Assembly: GCA_017510335.1 (NCBI GenBank)
Contig: JAFWNM010000013.1
Coordinates: 124,001-188,000 of the forward strand
DNA length: 64,000 nucleotides
Source: Paracoccaceae bacterium
GTDB lineage: Bacteria; Pseudomonadota; Alphaproteobacteria; Rhodobacterales; Rhodobacteraceae
Direction of reading: 5' to 3'
Below the pieces are notes generated by a model. That model had not been told where the DNA came from. It saw nothing but the letters and a program-made list of their open reading frames with translations, and made no database searches. Made by a program: the position numbers and the translations under genes. This document shows, piece by piece, positions 1-8,785 of this stretch (its first letter is position 1; each line of letters opens with the position of its first letter).

Positions 1-1
1 G

Positions 2-316
2 GCCGATGTCATGCGCGCCGAAACCCGGGAGCGGATTGAAGCGCATTTCGAAGTTTTTGCCAAATGGATGCGCGACCGGCAAGGGTTGCACCCCGAACTT
101 GTCATCCGCGAAGGCGATGCAGTGGAAGAAGTGCTGGCCCAGATACAGGATGACCCCGATATCGGGTTTCTGGTTCTGGGCGCGGGAACCGAAGGCAACA
201 CCCCTGGCCCCATCGTCACGCAACTGGTGCGCAATTCCGGCACCCTGCCAGTGCCCATAACCATTGTTCCCGGCGAACTTGACCGCGACAAACTGGAAGC
301 CATTGCCACGGGATAG
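2..316 (+). CDS. Universal stress protein, C-terminal part (5' partial)
   Basis: The reading frame is open at the left edge, so only the last 104 residues are visible. The end resembles the nucleotide-binding half of UspA-family proteins: a hydrophobic strand (FLVLGAG), a glycine-rich loop (GAGTEGNTPGP), a helix, then a strand in VPITIVPG. Usp proteins are cytoplasmic, often ATP-binding, and help survival under stress; the exact role here is unknown. The gap of about 90 bases to the next gene makes co-transcription possible. Family assignment is fairly safe; the missing N-terminus prevents telling the Usp subtype. Confidence 0.72.
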   Translation, partial: ADVMRAETRERIEAHFEVFAKWMRDRQGLHPELVIREGDAVEEVLAQIQDDPDIGFLVLGAGTEGNTPGPIVTQLVRNSGTLPVPITIVPGELDRDKLEAIATG

Positions 317-404
317 CGTATTTTTCGCCCACGCCCCCAGTTTGCACATGTGACCAAATGCGGCTAGGTCCAATGCCAGATCGCAAAACACAGGAAACAT
401 CATC

Positions 405-1250
405 ATGAAATTACTGCGCTTTGGCCCGAAAGGTCAGGAAAAACCGGGGTGTCTGGATGCACAGGGCAATCTGCGTGACCTGTCAGGGGTAAGCGATGAT
501 TTCGGCGGCGACACTGTGGCGCTGGAAGCACTGGCCAAACTGGCATTGTTGGATCTTGAGACGCTGCCGATAGTGGCGCAGAACACGCGCCTTGGCGCGC
601 CCCTTGCGCATGTTCCCAATTTTTATTGTATCGGCTTGAACTATGCCGCGCACGCCGCTGAAACCGGCGCAGAAAAGCCCAAGGAACCGCTGGTCTTCTC
701 CAAGGCCACATCCTCGCTTGCCGGACCGCATGATCCCATTATCATTCCCAAAGGGGCCGCGCGGACAGATTGGGAAGTGGAACTGGGTATCGTTATCGGA
801 AAACGGGCGCTTTATGTCGATGAAGCTGACGCATTGGGCTATGTTGCAGGCTATTGCGCGGTCAATGACGTTTCCGAGCGCGATTTCCAAAAGAACCGCG
901 GCGGGCAATGGATCAAGGGAAAATCCGCGCCCGGTTTTGGCAAGATCGGCCCGTGGATTGTGACAGCTGATGCAGTGCCCGACCCGCAGGCGCTGCGATT
1001 GCAGCTATCAGTCAACGGGCAAACACGGCAGGACTCGACCACGGCAGATATGATTTTCACAGTTGCGCAGATCATATCCTATATGTCCCACTTCATGGAA
1101 CTGGTGCCGGGCGACGTGATCGCAACCGGCACCCCGTCGGGCGTTGCGGCGGGCATGTCGCCCCCGCAATTCCTGCAACCGGGCGATGTTGTGTCGCTGA
1201 CCGTAGAAGGGCTTGGAACCCAAAGCGCTGATGTCATCGCCGCAAGCTGA
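405..1250 (+). CDS. Fumarylacetoacetate hydrolase (FAH) family protein
   Basis: A 281-residue protein of the FAH fold, which uses a divalent metal to hydrolyse, isomerise or decarboxylate beta-dicarbonyl acids. The metal ligands can be seen as Glu124 and Glu126 (DWEVELG) and Asp155 (AVNDVSERD); His83 and Glu86 (AAHAAE) match the catalytic His-Glu pair; the GDVIATGTPSGV segment near the C-terminus is the family signature. Length matches the short bacterial FAH class often annotated ureidoglycolate lyase or 2-hydroxyhepta-2,4-diene-1,7-dioate isomerase. Neighbours do not indicate a pathway, so the substrate stays open. A strong inverted repeat follows the stop. Confidence 0.88.
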   Translation: MKLLRFGPKGQEKPGCLDAQGNLRDLSGVSDDFGGDTVALEALAKLALLDLETLPIVAQNTRLGAPLAHVPNFYCIGLNYAAHAAETGAEKPKEPLVFSKATSSLAGPHDPIIIPKGAARTDWEVELGIVIGKRALYVDEADALGYVAGYCAVNDVSERDFQKNRGGQWIKGKSAPGFGKIGPWIVTADAVPDPQALRLQLSVNGQTRQDSTTADMIFTVAQIISYMSHFMELVPGDVIATGTPSGVAAGMSPPQFLQPGDVVSLTVEGLGTQSADVIAAS

Positions 1251-1257
1251 TCCGGGC

Positions 1258-1293
1258 AATGTGTCGCGGGTCACTTGATCCCCGCGACACATT
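1258..1293. terminator. Bidirectional terminator between convergent genes
   Basis: A perfect 13-base inverted repeat (AATGTGTCGCGGG and its complement) surrounds a 10-base loop, 7 bases after the FAH-family stop and before the end of the convergent DUF465 gene. There is no clear T tract, so it may need extra factors, but the position between two gene ends supports a terminator. Confidence 0.7.
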
Positions 1294-1367
1294 CTGGCGC
1301 TGTCACGCGCATATTCCATACGCATACCGCAACCCGGTGTTCGCGCCAGGCGTGTGCGTCATGGCCG

Positions 1368-1613
1368 TTATACGACCGCATCTTTCAGCAGGCGCGCAAT
1401 CTCGTCTTTCAGCGCCAGACGCTTGCGCCGCAACTCCACCTCGTGGTCCTCCGAGACAGGTTCAACCAAAGTCTCTGCCCGGTGGATGGCGCGGTTTATC
1501 TCATGATACTGGTCCGAAAGCTTAAGGAAATGCGCATCCTCAACTTTCAGGCGGTGAATTAGATCAACGGAACCAGGGAACTCTTCGGCCAGTTCGTGCG
1601 GGGTGTGCGACAT
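1368..1613 (-). CDS. DUF465 family small protein
   Basis: An 81-residue, highly charged, largely helical protein that fits the DUF465 (YdcH-like) family: short, coiled-coil-like, with repeated Leu/Ile heptads (LIHRLKVEDAHFLKLSDQYHEI) and a terminal ALKDEIARLL. The start was chosen because an AGGAG ribosome site lies seven bases before this ATG; a frame-open extension upstream has no such site. Function of the family is unknown. It stands alone, divergent from nothing and convergent with the FAH-family gene. Confidence 0.8.
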   Translation of the reverse strand: MSHTPHELAEEFPGSVDLIHRLKVEDAHFLKLSDQYHEINRAIHRAETLVEPVSEDHEVELRRKRLALKDEIARLLKDAVV

Positions 1614-1693
1614 TTCGAACTCCTGTTTTACTATACTGTCAAGAATAGTCGAAACGGCCGTTCCAAACATTGATCTGTCGCAAATGATTTCAG

Positions 1694-2236
1694 CTAAGAT
1701 GCCATAATTTCGCGCACACGTTGTGCCAGCCAGTCCAGCTGCGCATCATGCAAGCCCAACTCACCCAGATGGGCGGCCGTGTTGATCAGGTAATCACTGT
1801 TCGGCCCGCGCCCCCCCACGGCGCGCGCGATGATGTGCGCCTGTTCTTCCAGCTCCAGCCCGCCGCAATACTGCGCGTGGTCGCGGTCAATAACATATGT
1901 CACAGCGTCCAGTTGCCGCCCGTCACGCAAATACAGGGTTTCGCGGCTTTCAAGATAGGCGGCTGAAATCAGTTCGCGCGCGCGCAGGTATTCCAGTGTT
2001 TCCTCGGCAATGCGTGCAGGAATTTCAAAAGCGATGCCTTCGCAATGGCCTGTCCCCCTGTCCAGGGCAAGAACCAGCCCCGGTTGCGCGATGGTGCCGC
2101 GATGATGGATCGAACGCATGCAAAACGACCGCGTATACCCGTCCAGCCGCGCAATATGCTGGCTGGACCACGCAAAACCCGGATCCCAGATAAGGGAATC
2201 GTATCCGAATACCCAAAGTGAACTACGCCGCAGCAT
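1694..2236 (-). CDS. ChaC-like gamma-glutamylcyclotransferase
   Basis: A 180-residue protein of the ChaC family, cytosolic enzymes that cleave glutathione into 5-oxoproline and Cys-Gly. The N-terminal substrate loop WVFGYDSLIWDPGF matches the family motif GYGSLIW except that the second glycine is Asp13. The likely catalytic acid is Glu88 in YLRARE. The start was placed at the Met before this motif, with a purine-rich site (AAAGGA) upstream. It is divergent from the DUF2125 gene with 66 bases between. The Gly-to-Asp change in the loop is unusual and might alter substrate preference. Confidence 0.82.
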   Translation of the reverse strand: MLRRSSLWVFGYDSLIWDPGFAWSSQHIARLDGYTRSFCMRSIHHRGTIAQPGLVLALDRGTGHCEGIAFEIPARIAEETLEYLRARELISAAYLESRETLYLRDGRQLDAVTYVIDRDHAQYCGGLELEEQAHIIARAVGGRGPNSDYLINTAAHLGELGLHDAQLDWLAQRVREIMAS

Positions 2237-2302
2237 GTGACTGGTCCTTTTCCATGGGCAAGGTGTAAACATGTTTTGTGCAATATTGAAAAGGGGCAAG
2301 TG

Positions 2303-3259
2303 ATGCGCGTTATATTGACAACCTTGGTGCTGGCGGCAGTCGGCTATGGGGCATACTGGCACATTTCAGCGCGCAGTCTGGACACAGAAATCAGCGCGAC
2401 ACTGGCCCGCAGCGAGGTCATAAGTGTTGCAGATTACACCCTGCGCGGTTTCCCGCACAGGTTTGACCTGACGCTGAACGCCCCCCGCCTGCACCTGCCC
2501 GACGCCACGATCACATGGCGCGGCGATGTTTTGAACCTTCACGCCCTCAGCTATCAGCCCCATCATGTGATTGCCGTGTTTCCCGACCTTCAGCATATTA
2601 CCCTGTTTGGCCAGGACTGGGTTGTGCGCAGCCCTGATGCACGCGCCAGTGTTGTTGCGGCCCGCATGCAAGGCGGGTCGCTGGATCGCGCGAATCTGGT
2701 GTTCGAGGTGCCGGAATTCGCGCAAGGCAACCAATTGCACAGGGCCGATTCCCTGCGCGCAAGTCTGACCCAAATAAGCGATGCACACTACCAGCTTGCG
2801 CTGGAACTGTCGGGCCTGCGCCCTGATGCGGCAGTGCGTGCGGCGTTGGGGGCCACAGACACGTTACCGCCCCTTCTGGCGCGCAGTCGTGTGATGGCAA
2901 CACTGGAATTTGCTGAACCCTTGCAGGTGAACGGGCGTCTGCCCACTGTTCAGGACATCAACGTGACAGATGCTGAAATCATCTGGGGGGACATCAGCCT
3001 ACAGGCGACAGGGCGCTTGCGTCCCGACCTTGGCGGCACAGTTTCAGGGCAGCTTGACCTGCGCGTAACCAACTGGGATCAGGGTCTGGCGCTGATGGCG
3101 GCGGGCGGTATGATCGACCCCGACGCCACGCAAATGGCCCGTATGATGCTGACTGCGATGAGTGACCGGGAAACAGGACAACTTGACCTGCCTTTGCAGA
3201 TTCGTCAGTCCGTCATGTCAATCGGACCGCTTGTTCTGGGCCATCTGCCGCGTCTTTGA
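2303..3259 (+). CDS. DUF2125 domain protein, membrane-anchored
   Basis: A 318-residue protein with one N-terminal hydrophobic segment (residues 2-18) acting as signal anchor and a long beta-rich domain. It matches the DUF2125 family of alphaproteobacteria: start MRVILTTLVLA, the early motif DYTLRGFPHRFDL, and regular short beta repeats. The family is distantly like AsmA/periplasmic lipid-handling proteins, but no function is established. The start has an AAGGGG site. Its last 42 bases overlap the end of the convergent VanZ-like gene. Confidence 0.75.
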   Translation: MRVILTTLVLAAVGYGAYWHISARSLDTEISATLARSEVISVADYTLRGFPHRFDLTLNAPRLHLPDATITWRGDVLNLHALSYQPHHVIAVFPDLQHITLFGQDWVVRSPDARASVVAARMQGGSLDRANLVFEVPEFAQGNQLHRADSLRASLTQISDAHYQLALELSGLRPDAAVRAALGATDTLPPLLARSRVMATLEFAEPLQVNGRLPTVQDINVTDAEIIWGDISLQATGRLRPDLGGTVSGQLDLRVTNWDQGLALMAAGGMIDPDATQMARMMLTAMSDRETGQLDLPLQIRQSVMSIGPLVLGHLPRL

Positions 3260-3622
3260 CCGTTTCTGGTACCGAAACCAGATCGCGCAAGGCAGGGCCG
3301 CCACCACCCCAAGGCTGTTGGCGATAAAATCCGCAAATTCGGCCGAACGACCGAAATGCGGCTGGATCAGTTCGACCGCCCCGCCATAGGCCACTAGCCC
3401 CACCAGTATAACAGGCCAGAAGCTCATACGCGCCACATAGGCGGGAAAGGCCACGACGAAAAACACGCCAAAATGCACCAGCTTGTCGACATGTTCGGGA
3501 AAGCGCCCTTCGTTTTCGGGCACGGGCATCAACAGAACCACAGTCACCACAACCAGCAAGATTACCGAAATCACCAGCGCGATACGGCGCTGGCGCTCTG
3601 AAATGACAGGTGGTTTGAACAT
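3218..3622 (-). CDS. VanZ-like membrane protein
   Basis: A 134-residue membrane protein with three or four hydrophobic spans (about residues 13-31, 48-63, 68-85, 100-114). The motif DKLVHFGVFFVVAF followed by a later PHFGRSAEFADFIANSLG matches the VanZ-like family (conserved His in the D-K-x-x-H-F motif, and D-x-x-x-N). VanZ members can affect teicoplanin sensitivity; most have no known role. The 3' end overlaps the DUF2125 gene tail-to-tail. Confidence 0.75.
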   Translation of the reverse strand: MFKPPVISERQRRIALVISVILLVVVTVVLLMPVPENEGRFPEHVDKLVHFGVFFVVAFPAYVARMSFWPVILVGLVAYGGAVELIQPHFGRSAEFADFIANSLGVVAALPCAIWFRYQKRSKTRQMAQNKRSD

Positions 3623-3683
3623 GTGGTGTGCTGTCCCGGTCCGTGGTCAATTCCGCCGTCCGTGACAGAAACACCCCGCAGGA

Positions 3684-4544
3684 TCAAGCCTGCAGCCGCT
3701 CTCTCTGGGGGGGCTGACGCAACTGTGCGGTAATTCTGCCCATTGCACGTTCTTCAAGCTGGCGAACACGCTCTTTCGAAATTCCCAGATCGACGCCAAT
3801 TTCGGCCAGCGTGCGGGGGACGTCCAGCAAATGGCGTTCGGTGATGATGCGCTTTTCGCGCGCGGGCAGATCGTCCACGGCTGAATACAGCATCCGGCGC
3901 CTGCGCCGCGTTTCCATGTCATCAAGCACGAAATCTTCGGTTGCGGGGCTGTCATCCTCGATCGTGTCCAACCAGTCGCGCCCGTCATCTTCGCCACTGC
4001 TTTGGGGGGAATTCAGCGACAGATCCTGTCCTGACATGCGCCCCAGCATGATTTCAACCTGCGCTTCAGGCACATCAAGTTCGCGCGCGACCGATGTTGA
4101 CAGCGCCTCGTTGCGGGTTTCCCCGTCATCGAGCTTGGACAGGGTCTTGCGCAGATGGAAGAACAGTTTTTTCTGCGAGGCATTGGTGGCGGTGCGCACC
4201 ACCGACCAGTTGCGCATAACGTATTCCTGCATGGATGCCCTGATCCACCACGCTGCATAGGTCGAAAACCTTGCGCCATTTTCAGGGTCATATTTTTCCG
4301 CAGCGCGCATCAGGCCCAGATTGCCTTGTTGGATCAGGTCATCCAGCGGCATGCCATAGCGGCGGAAACGTGTCGCAACAGACACGGCCAGACGGCTGTA
4401 AGCGTTGATCAGGCGGTGCAAGGCAGCTTCGTCACGCTGATCGCGCCATGCAATGGCAAGCGCGTGTTCGGTTTGCGGGGCCAGCATTTCGCGTTTCATG
4501 GCGTTGCGGATAAACTGGCTTGTTCTGGGGTCTCGTTGTTCCAT
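3684..4544 (-). CDS. rpoH: RNA polymerase sigma-32 factor (RpoH type)
   Basis: A 286-residue sigma-70 family member that directs RNA polymerase to heat-shock and stress promoters. Region 2 is clear (LIQQGNLGLMRAAEKYDP, then FSTYAAWWIRASMQEYV), the RpoH box is QKKLFFHLRK, and region 4 ends with the helix-turn-helix LAEIGVDLGISKERVRQLEERA. Rhodobacter relatives carry two rpoH genes and this one resembles the RpoHII type by its acidic linker, but the paralogue call is an inference. The start is set by an AGAGGA site just before ATG. It is divergent from a MarR-type gene across 142 bases that contain a clean palindrome. Confidence 0.93.
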   Translation of the reverse strand: MEQRDPRTSQFIRNAMKREMLAPQTEHALAIAWRDQRDEAALHRLINAYSRLAVSVATRFRRYGMPLDDLIQQGNLGLMRAAEKYDPENGARFSTYAAWWIRASMQEYVMRNWSVVRTATNASQKKLFFHLRKTLSKLDDGETRNEALSTSVARELDVPEAQVEIMLGRMSGQDLSLNSPQSSGEDDGRDWLDTIEDDSPATEDFVLDDMETRRRRRMLYSAVDDLPAREKRIITERHLLDVPRTLAEIGVDLGISKERVRQLEERAMGRITAQLRQPPQRERLQA

Positions 4545-4583
4545 GGCGTCCTCTTGTTCGCCGGTATGTATCGACTCGAAACT

Positions 4584-4598
4584 ATAGCGTATCGCTAT
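4584..4598. promoter_or_regulatory. Palindrome between rpoH and marR-type gene (candidate operator)
   Basis: ATAGCG-TAT-CGCTAT is a 15-base perfect dyad with 6-base arms. It lies 40 bases upstream of rpoH and 89 bases upstream of the divergent MarR-family gene, the usual place for a MarR dimer site controlling both genes. Binding is inferred only. Confidence 0.5.
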
Positions 4599-4686
4599 CA
4601 GTTCCCGGGCGGGCTTGTCAATGGCCCGACTGCGGATTACCTGCTTGGCATCAATGTGCATTCGCAAACGGGGCAATGGCACCAAC

Positions 4687-5238
4687 ATGACCCAGGATAT
4701 GGCCGATCTGATTGTGCATCTTGCACGTCTGGCGCAGAATACCGGACGCACCGAACTGACGGCGGCGCAATGGACGGCGCTGCGTTTTTTCGCGCGGGCC
4801 AACCGTTTTTCACGCACGCCTTCCGCGTTTTCGGAATTTCACGCCACCACCCGCGGCACCGCGTCGCAAACCGTTAAATCCCTTGTCACACTTGGCCTTT
4901 TGCAGCGTCAAAACAACGCCTCTGACGCGCGTTCGACCTTGTTAGAGGTGACACAGGCCGGCCATGACATGTTGTGCCATGACCCCTTGGGCGATCTGCG
5001 CCGCGTGTTGGCGGCATTGCCAGAAGACCTGCGCCAAACCCTGTCGGTTGCCCTGCAGCGCGCAACCACAGACCTTGCCAGATTGCGCCAAGTGCCGACG
5101 TTTGGCACTTGTGCCGATTGTAGCCATTGCAAGGAAGGCACGGACACTGCCTATTGCCATTGCACCGAAAGCATGTTGACCAAACCAGAAATGGCATCTT
5201 TCTGCATTGATTTTCAGCCGACCAACCGCGCAAGCTGA
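4687..5238 (+). CDS. MarR-family regulator with C-terminal cysteine cluster
   Basis: A 183-residue protein. Residues 20-95 form a winged helix of the MarR class: TAAQWTALRFFARAN, then the recognition helix TTRGTASQTVKSLVTLGLL and the wing NASDARSTLLEVT. The C-terminus adds Cys142-x2-Cys145-x2-Cys148, Cys157-x-Cys159 and Cys173, a spacing that could hold an iron-sulfur cluster or zinc. That extension is not part of the standard MarR fold. The gene is divergent from rpoH, so it may tune a stress sigma factor to redox or metal state. The start was chosen at the first Met that gives a normal-length N-terminal helix. Confidence 0.82.
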   Translation: MTQDMADLIVHLARLAQNTGRTELTAAQWTALRFFARANRFSRTPSAFSEFHATTRGTASQTVKSLVTLGLLQRQNNASDARSTLLEVTQAGHDMLCHDPLGDLRRVLAALPEDLRQTLSVALQRATTDLARLRQVPTFGTCADCSHCKEGTDTAYCHCTESMLTKPEMASFCIDFQPTNRAS

Positions 5239-5321
5239 TACACCGCCCGACTTTGCGCGGGGTTAATCTGCGATATGCCTGCGTGCAAAGCCGCTGGCGC
5301 ATGGTCACGTGATCTGAACAC

Positions 5322-5350
5322 TTGCCCCTTCTGACGGCTTTCCTTACACA
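5322..5350 (+). promoter_or_regulatory. Candidate sigma-70 promoter of ppiD-trpE
   Basis: TTGCCC, 17 bases, then TACACA, ending 39 bases before the ppiD-like start codon. Spacing is ideal and the boxes are moderate matches. Confidence 0.4.
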
Positions 5351-5389
5351 GGGCGCCAACCCTATGGGAAACGTGGAAAGAGTTATCGC

Positions 5390-7252
5390 ATGTCGAAGCC
5401 CAAACCCAAATCCGGCCAGAAATTTTCGGCCAAGAATATCGCTGCAGGCTTCTTGATGGGGCTTTTGGCACTTAGCCTTCTTGGCTTCGGTGTAGAAGGG
5501 TTCGGGGGCAGTGCGCGCAGCATCGGCAGCGTGGGCGGGCGTGACATTTCCACCAATGAATACGCGCGCGCCCTTCAGAACGAACTGCGCGTCGTGCAAA
5601 GCCAGACAGGACAATCCATCACCATGGAACAGGCCCGCCTGTTCGGTCTGGACCAGATGGTGCGCGAACAACTTGTCACCACCGCCGCGCTGAACAATGA
5701 AGCGCAACGCCTGGGTATTTCAGCCGGTGATGAAACGGTGCAGCGCGAAATCCTGCAAATCAGCGCGTTTCAGGGCCTTGGGGGCCAGTTTGACCGCGAA
5801 GCCTATCGCTTTGCGCTGCAAAATGCGGGCTTGAACGAATCCGAATTCGAGGATTCCATTCGTGAAGATGTCAGCCGCAGCATTTTGCAACTGGCTGTCA
5901 TCAGTGCCGCGCGCGCCCCTGACATGCTGGTGACGCCGTTGTTGAACCATCAGGCCCAGACGCGCGACTATTCCATCCTAAGCCTTCGGTCTGACGATCT
6001 TGCGACCCCGGTAGGCATGCCTGATGACGCGGAATTACAGGCGTTTTATGACGCCAATATCGACAGTTACACCCTGCCGGAAGGCAAGCGCATCCGCTAT
6101 GCGTGGCTGACGCCCGACATGCTGATCGACACAGTCGAAATTGACGAAGCTATCTTGCGCGACGCCTATGAGGCACGCGCACAGGAATTCCGCCAACCCG
6201 AACGCCGCCTTGTGGAACGGCTGGTATTTGCCGATTTGCAGCAAGCCGAAGATGCCATGGCCCGCCTGACAGCCGGCGATATCAGCTTTGTCGATCTTGC
6301 GGCAGAACGTGGCCTGAGCATCGAAGACACCGATATGGGCGATGTGACGCGCGCCCAGCTTGGCACGGCTGCGGACGCTGTTTTCGCGCTAAACGAACCG
6401 GGCTTTGCCGGGCCTGTGGAAACGTCCCTTGGGCCGGCAGTGTTCCAGATGAACGCCATACTGGCCGCGCGCGAAACCCCGTTTGAAGACGCCGCGCCGC
6501 AACTGCGCGAAGAACTGGTCGCGGACCGTGCACGGCGTATTCTGTCGGATGATCTGGACCTGTTCGAAGACCTGCTTGCAGGTGGTGCCACAGTGGAAGA
6601 ACTGGCCAGCGAAACGGAAATGCGCGGCGGCGAACTGGATTGGCGCACAGGCGAAACCGCTGGCATCGCGGCCTATGAATCGTTCCGGTCGGCAGCGCGC
6701 AATGTGCAAGACGGCGACTTTCCCGAAATCCAGATTCTGGATGATGGCGGACTGTTCACCCTTGAACTGATTGAGGACCTGCCCCCAATTCCCCGCCCGC
6801 TTGACGATATTCGCACGCAGGTGACTGGCGACTGGCGGCGCGCGCAGATCGTTGAAAACCTGCGCATTCAGGCTGATGAGATTGTTGAGGCATTGGAGGG
6901 GGGCGCGGATTTCGCGGCACTCGAACTGGTGCCAGAGCGTTTCGAAGGGATGCGCCGCAGCGATGTGCTGCCTGACCTGCCGCGCGACCTGGTCGGTACC
7001 GCCTTTGATATGGACACCGATGATGTGCGCGTTGTCGCGGGCGCTGACCGTGTGTTTGTAATCCAGCTGCACGCCATATCCGACCCCGACCTGATGATGG
7101 ACGATGTCGCGGGCCTGCGCGATGCGCTGTCGGAACAACTGGCGCAAAGCGTAGCCCAAGACCTGTTCACTTATTTTTCGTCGGCCTTGCGCCAATCCCA
7201 ACCCATTCAGTTCAATCAACAAGTGATTGATGCTGTTCACGCGAATTTCTGA
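5390..7252 (+). CDS. ppiD: PpiD-like peptidyl-prolyl isomerase (SurA/PpiC type)
   Basis: A 620-residue protein with a short basic N-terminus, one membrane span (residues 18-36, AAGFLMGLLALSLLGFGV) and a long periplasmic part, the layout of PpiD. The SurA-like N-domain covers about residues 45-180 and a divergent parvulin/PpiC domain about residues 240-380. PpiD sits at the SecYEG exit and helps newly exported proteins fold; the isomerase centre in this family is often degenerate. Only six bases separate it from trpE, so the two are probably co-transcribed, a pairing common in Rhodobacterales. Confidence 0.85.
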   Translation: MSKPKPKSGQKFSAKNIAAGFLMGLLALSLLGFGVEGFGGSARSIGSVGGRDISTNEYARALQNELRVVQSQTGQSITMEQARLFGLDQMVREQLVTTAALNNEAQRLGISAGDETVQREILQISAFQGLGGQFDREAYRFALQNAGLNESEFEDSIREDVSRSILQLAVISAARAPDMLVTPLLNHQAQTRDYSILSLRSDDLATPVGMPDDAELQAFYDANIDSYTLPEGKRIRYAWLTPDMLIDTVEIDEAILRDAYEARAQEFRQPERRLVERLVFADLQQAEDAMARLTAGDISFVDLAAERGLSIEDTDMGDVTRAQLGTAADAVFALNEPGFAGPVETSLGPAVFQMNAILAARETPFEDAAPQLREELVADRARRILSDDLDLFEDLLAGGATVEELASETEMRGGELDWRTGETAGIAAYESFRSAARNVQDGDFPEIQILDDGGLFTLELIEDLPPIPRPLDDIRTQVTGDWRRAQIVENLRIQADEIVEALEGGADFAALELVPERFEGMRRSDVLPDLPRDLVGTAFDMDTDDVRVVAGADRVFVIQLHAISDPDLMMDDVAGLRDALSEQLAQSVAQDLFTYFSSALRQSQPIQFNQQVIDAVHANF

Positions 7253-7258
7253 ACGCCC

Positions 7259-8785
7259 ATGGCCAGCCTTACCCCTGAATTCCAGCGTTTTGAGGCGGGT
7301 TGGACACGCGGTGAAAACCAGCTTGTCTATACCCGTCTAGCTGCCGATCTGGATACGCCGGTTTCATTGTATATGAAGCTTGCCGGTGCCAGCCGCGACA
7401 GTTTCATCCTTGAATCGGTCACTGGTGGCGAAGTGCGCGGGCGCTATTCCATCATCGGCCTGAAACCGGACCTGATCTGGGAATGTCGCGGCACCCAAAG
7501 CCGGATCAACCGCGATGCACGTTTTGACCCAGACAGTTGGCAGGACATGCAGGGCCATCCGCTGGACACATTGCGCGAAGTCCTCGCCGAAAGCAGGATC
7601 GAAATGCCCGACGACCTGCCAGCAGCCTCGGCGGGTTTGTTCGGGTATCTGGGCTATGACATGATCCGTCTGGTCGAGGATTTGCCCAATATCAACCCAG
7701 ACCCCATTGGCGTGCCGGATTCCATTATGCTGCGCCCGTCTGTTGTGGCCGTGCTGGACGGTGTGAAGGGCGAAGTGACTGTGGTTTCGCCCGCATGGGC
7801 CGGGTCCGGCCTGTCGGCGCGCGCGGCCTATGCGCAAGCAGCAGAACGGGTCATGGACGCAGTGCGCGATCTGGAACGCAGCGTGGCGCAGGCCCCGCGC
7901 GAACTGGGCCATCAGACCGCTGCCCTTGGCGCGCCTGTATCGAATTTTTCCAAACCGGAATATCTGGCAGCGGTGGAGGCCGCGAAGGAATACATCCGCG
8001 CAGGCGATATTTTTCAGGTCGTCCCCTCACAGCGCTGGTCGCAGAAATTCATGCTGCCGCCTTTTGCGCTGTATCGGTCCCTGCGGCGCACGAACCCGTC
8101 CCCGTTCATGTTTTATTTTGATTTTGCCGCACAACCGGGCGGGTTCCAGATAATTGGCGCCAGCCCGGAAATTCTGGTGCGTTTGCGCGATGGCGACGTG
8201 ACCATCCGGCCCATTGCCGGCACCCGTCCGCGCGGCGCAACGCCCGAGCAGGACCGCGCCTATGAAGCGGATCTTCTGGCCGACCAGAAGGAGCTTGCAG
8301 AACATCTGATGTTGCTGGACCTTGGGCGCAATGATGTGGGGCGTGTGGCGAAAATTGGCACAGTGCGCCCGACGGAAGAATTCATCATCGAACGCTACAG
8401 CCATGTGATGCATATTGTGTCCAACGTGGTGGGCGAACTGGCCGAAGGGCAGGACGCGCTTTCGGCGCTTCTGGCTGGCCTGCCAGCAGGCACAGTGTCG
8501 GGCGCACCCAAAGTTCGCGCGATGGAAATTATCGACGAGCTGGAACCCGAAAAACGCGGCGTCTATGGCGGTGGCGCAGGGTATTTCGCGGCAAACGGCG
8601 AAATGGACATGTGTATTTGCCTGCGCACAGCCGTGCTGAAGGACCAGACATTGTATATTCAGGCGGGCGGCGGTGTGGTCTATGACAGCGACCCGGAGTC
8701 TGAGTATCAGGAAACCGTCAACAAATCCAACGCCTTGCGCCGCGCTGCCGAAGATGCGGGCCGGTTTTCGGGCGGGAATGGCTGA
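7259..8785 (+). CDS. trpE: Anthranilate synthase component I
   Basis: A 508-residue TrpE. It aminates chorismate to make anthranilate, the first committed step of tryptophan synthesis, using ammonia delivered by the TrpG subunit (not in this window). Chorismate-binding signatures are present: IAGTRPRGATPEQD, LMLLDLGRNDVGRV, AGTVSGAPKVRAMEIIDELEP and GGGVVYDSDPESEYQET. An N-terminal segment near residues 36-55 (LYMKLAGASRDSFILESV) corresponds to the feedback region that binds tryptophan. It directly follows the ppiD-like gene. A hairpin terminator lies about 275 bases downstream. Confidence 0.96.
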   Translation: MASLTPEFQRFEAGWTRGENQLVYTRLAADLDTPVSLYMKLAGASRDSFILESVTGGEVRGRYSIIGLKPDLIWECRGTQSRINRDARFDPDSWQDMQGHPLDTLREVLAESRIEMPDDLPAASAGLFGYLGYDMIRLVEDLPNINPDPIGVPDSIMLRPSVVAVLDGVKGEVTVVSPAWAGSGLSARAAYAQAAERVMDAVRDLERSVAQAPRELGHQTAALGAPVSNFSKPEYLAAVEAAKEYIRAGDIFQVVPSQRWSQKFMLPPFALYRSLRRTNPSPFMFYFDFAAQPGGFQIIGASPEILVRLRDGDVTIRPIAGTRPRGATPEQDRAYEADLLADQKELAEHLMLLDLGRNDVGRVAKIGTVRPTEEFIIERYSHVMHIVSNVVGELAEGQDALSALLAGLPAGTVSGAPKVRAMEIIDELEPEKRGVYGGGAGYFAANGEMDMCICLRTAVLKDQTLYIQAGGGVVYDSDPESEYQETVNKSNALRRAAEDAGRFSGGNG

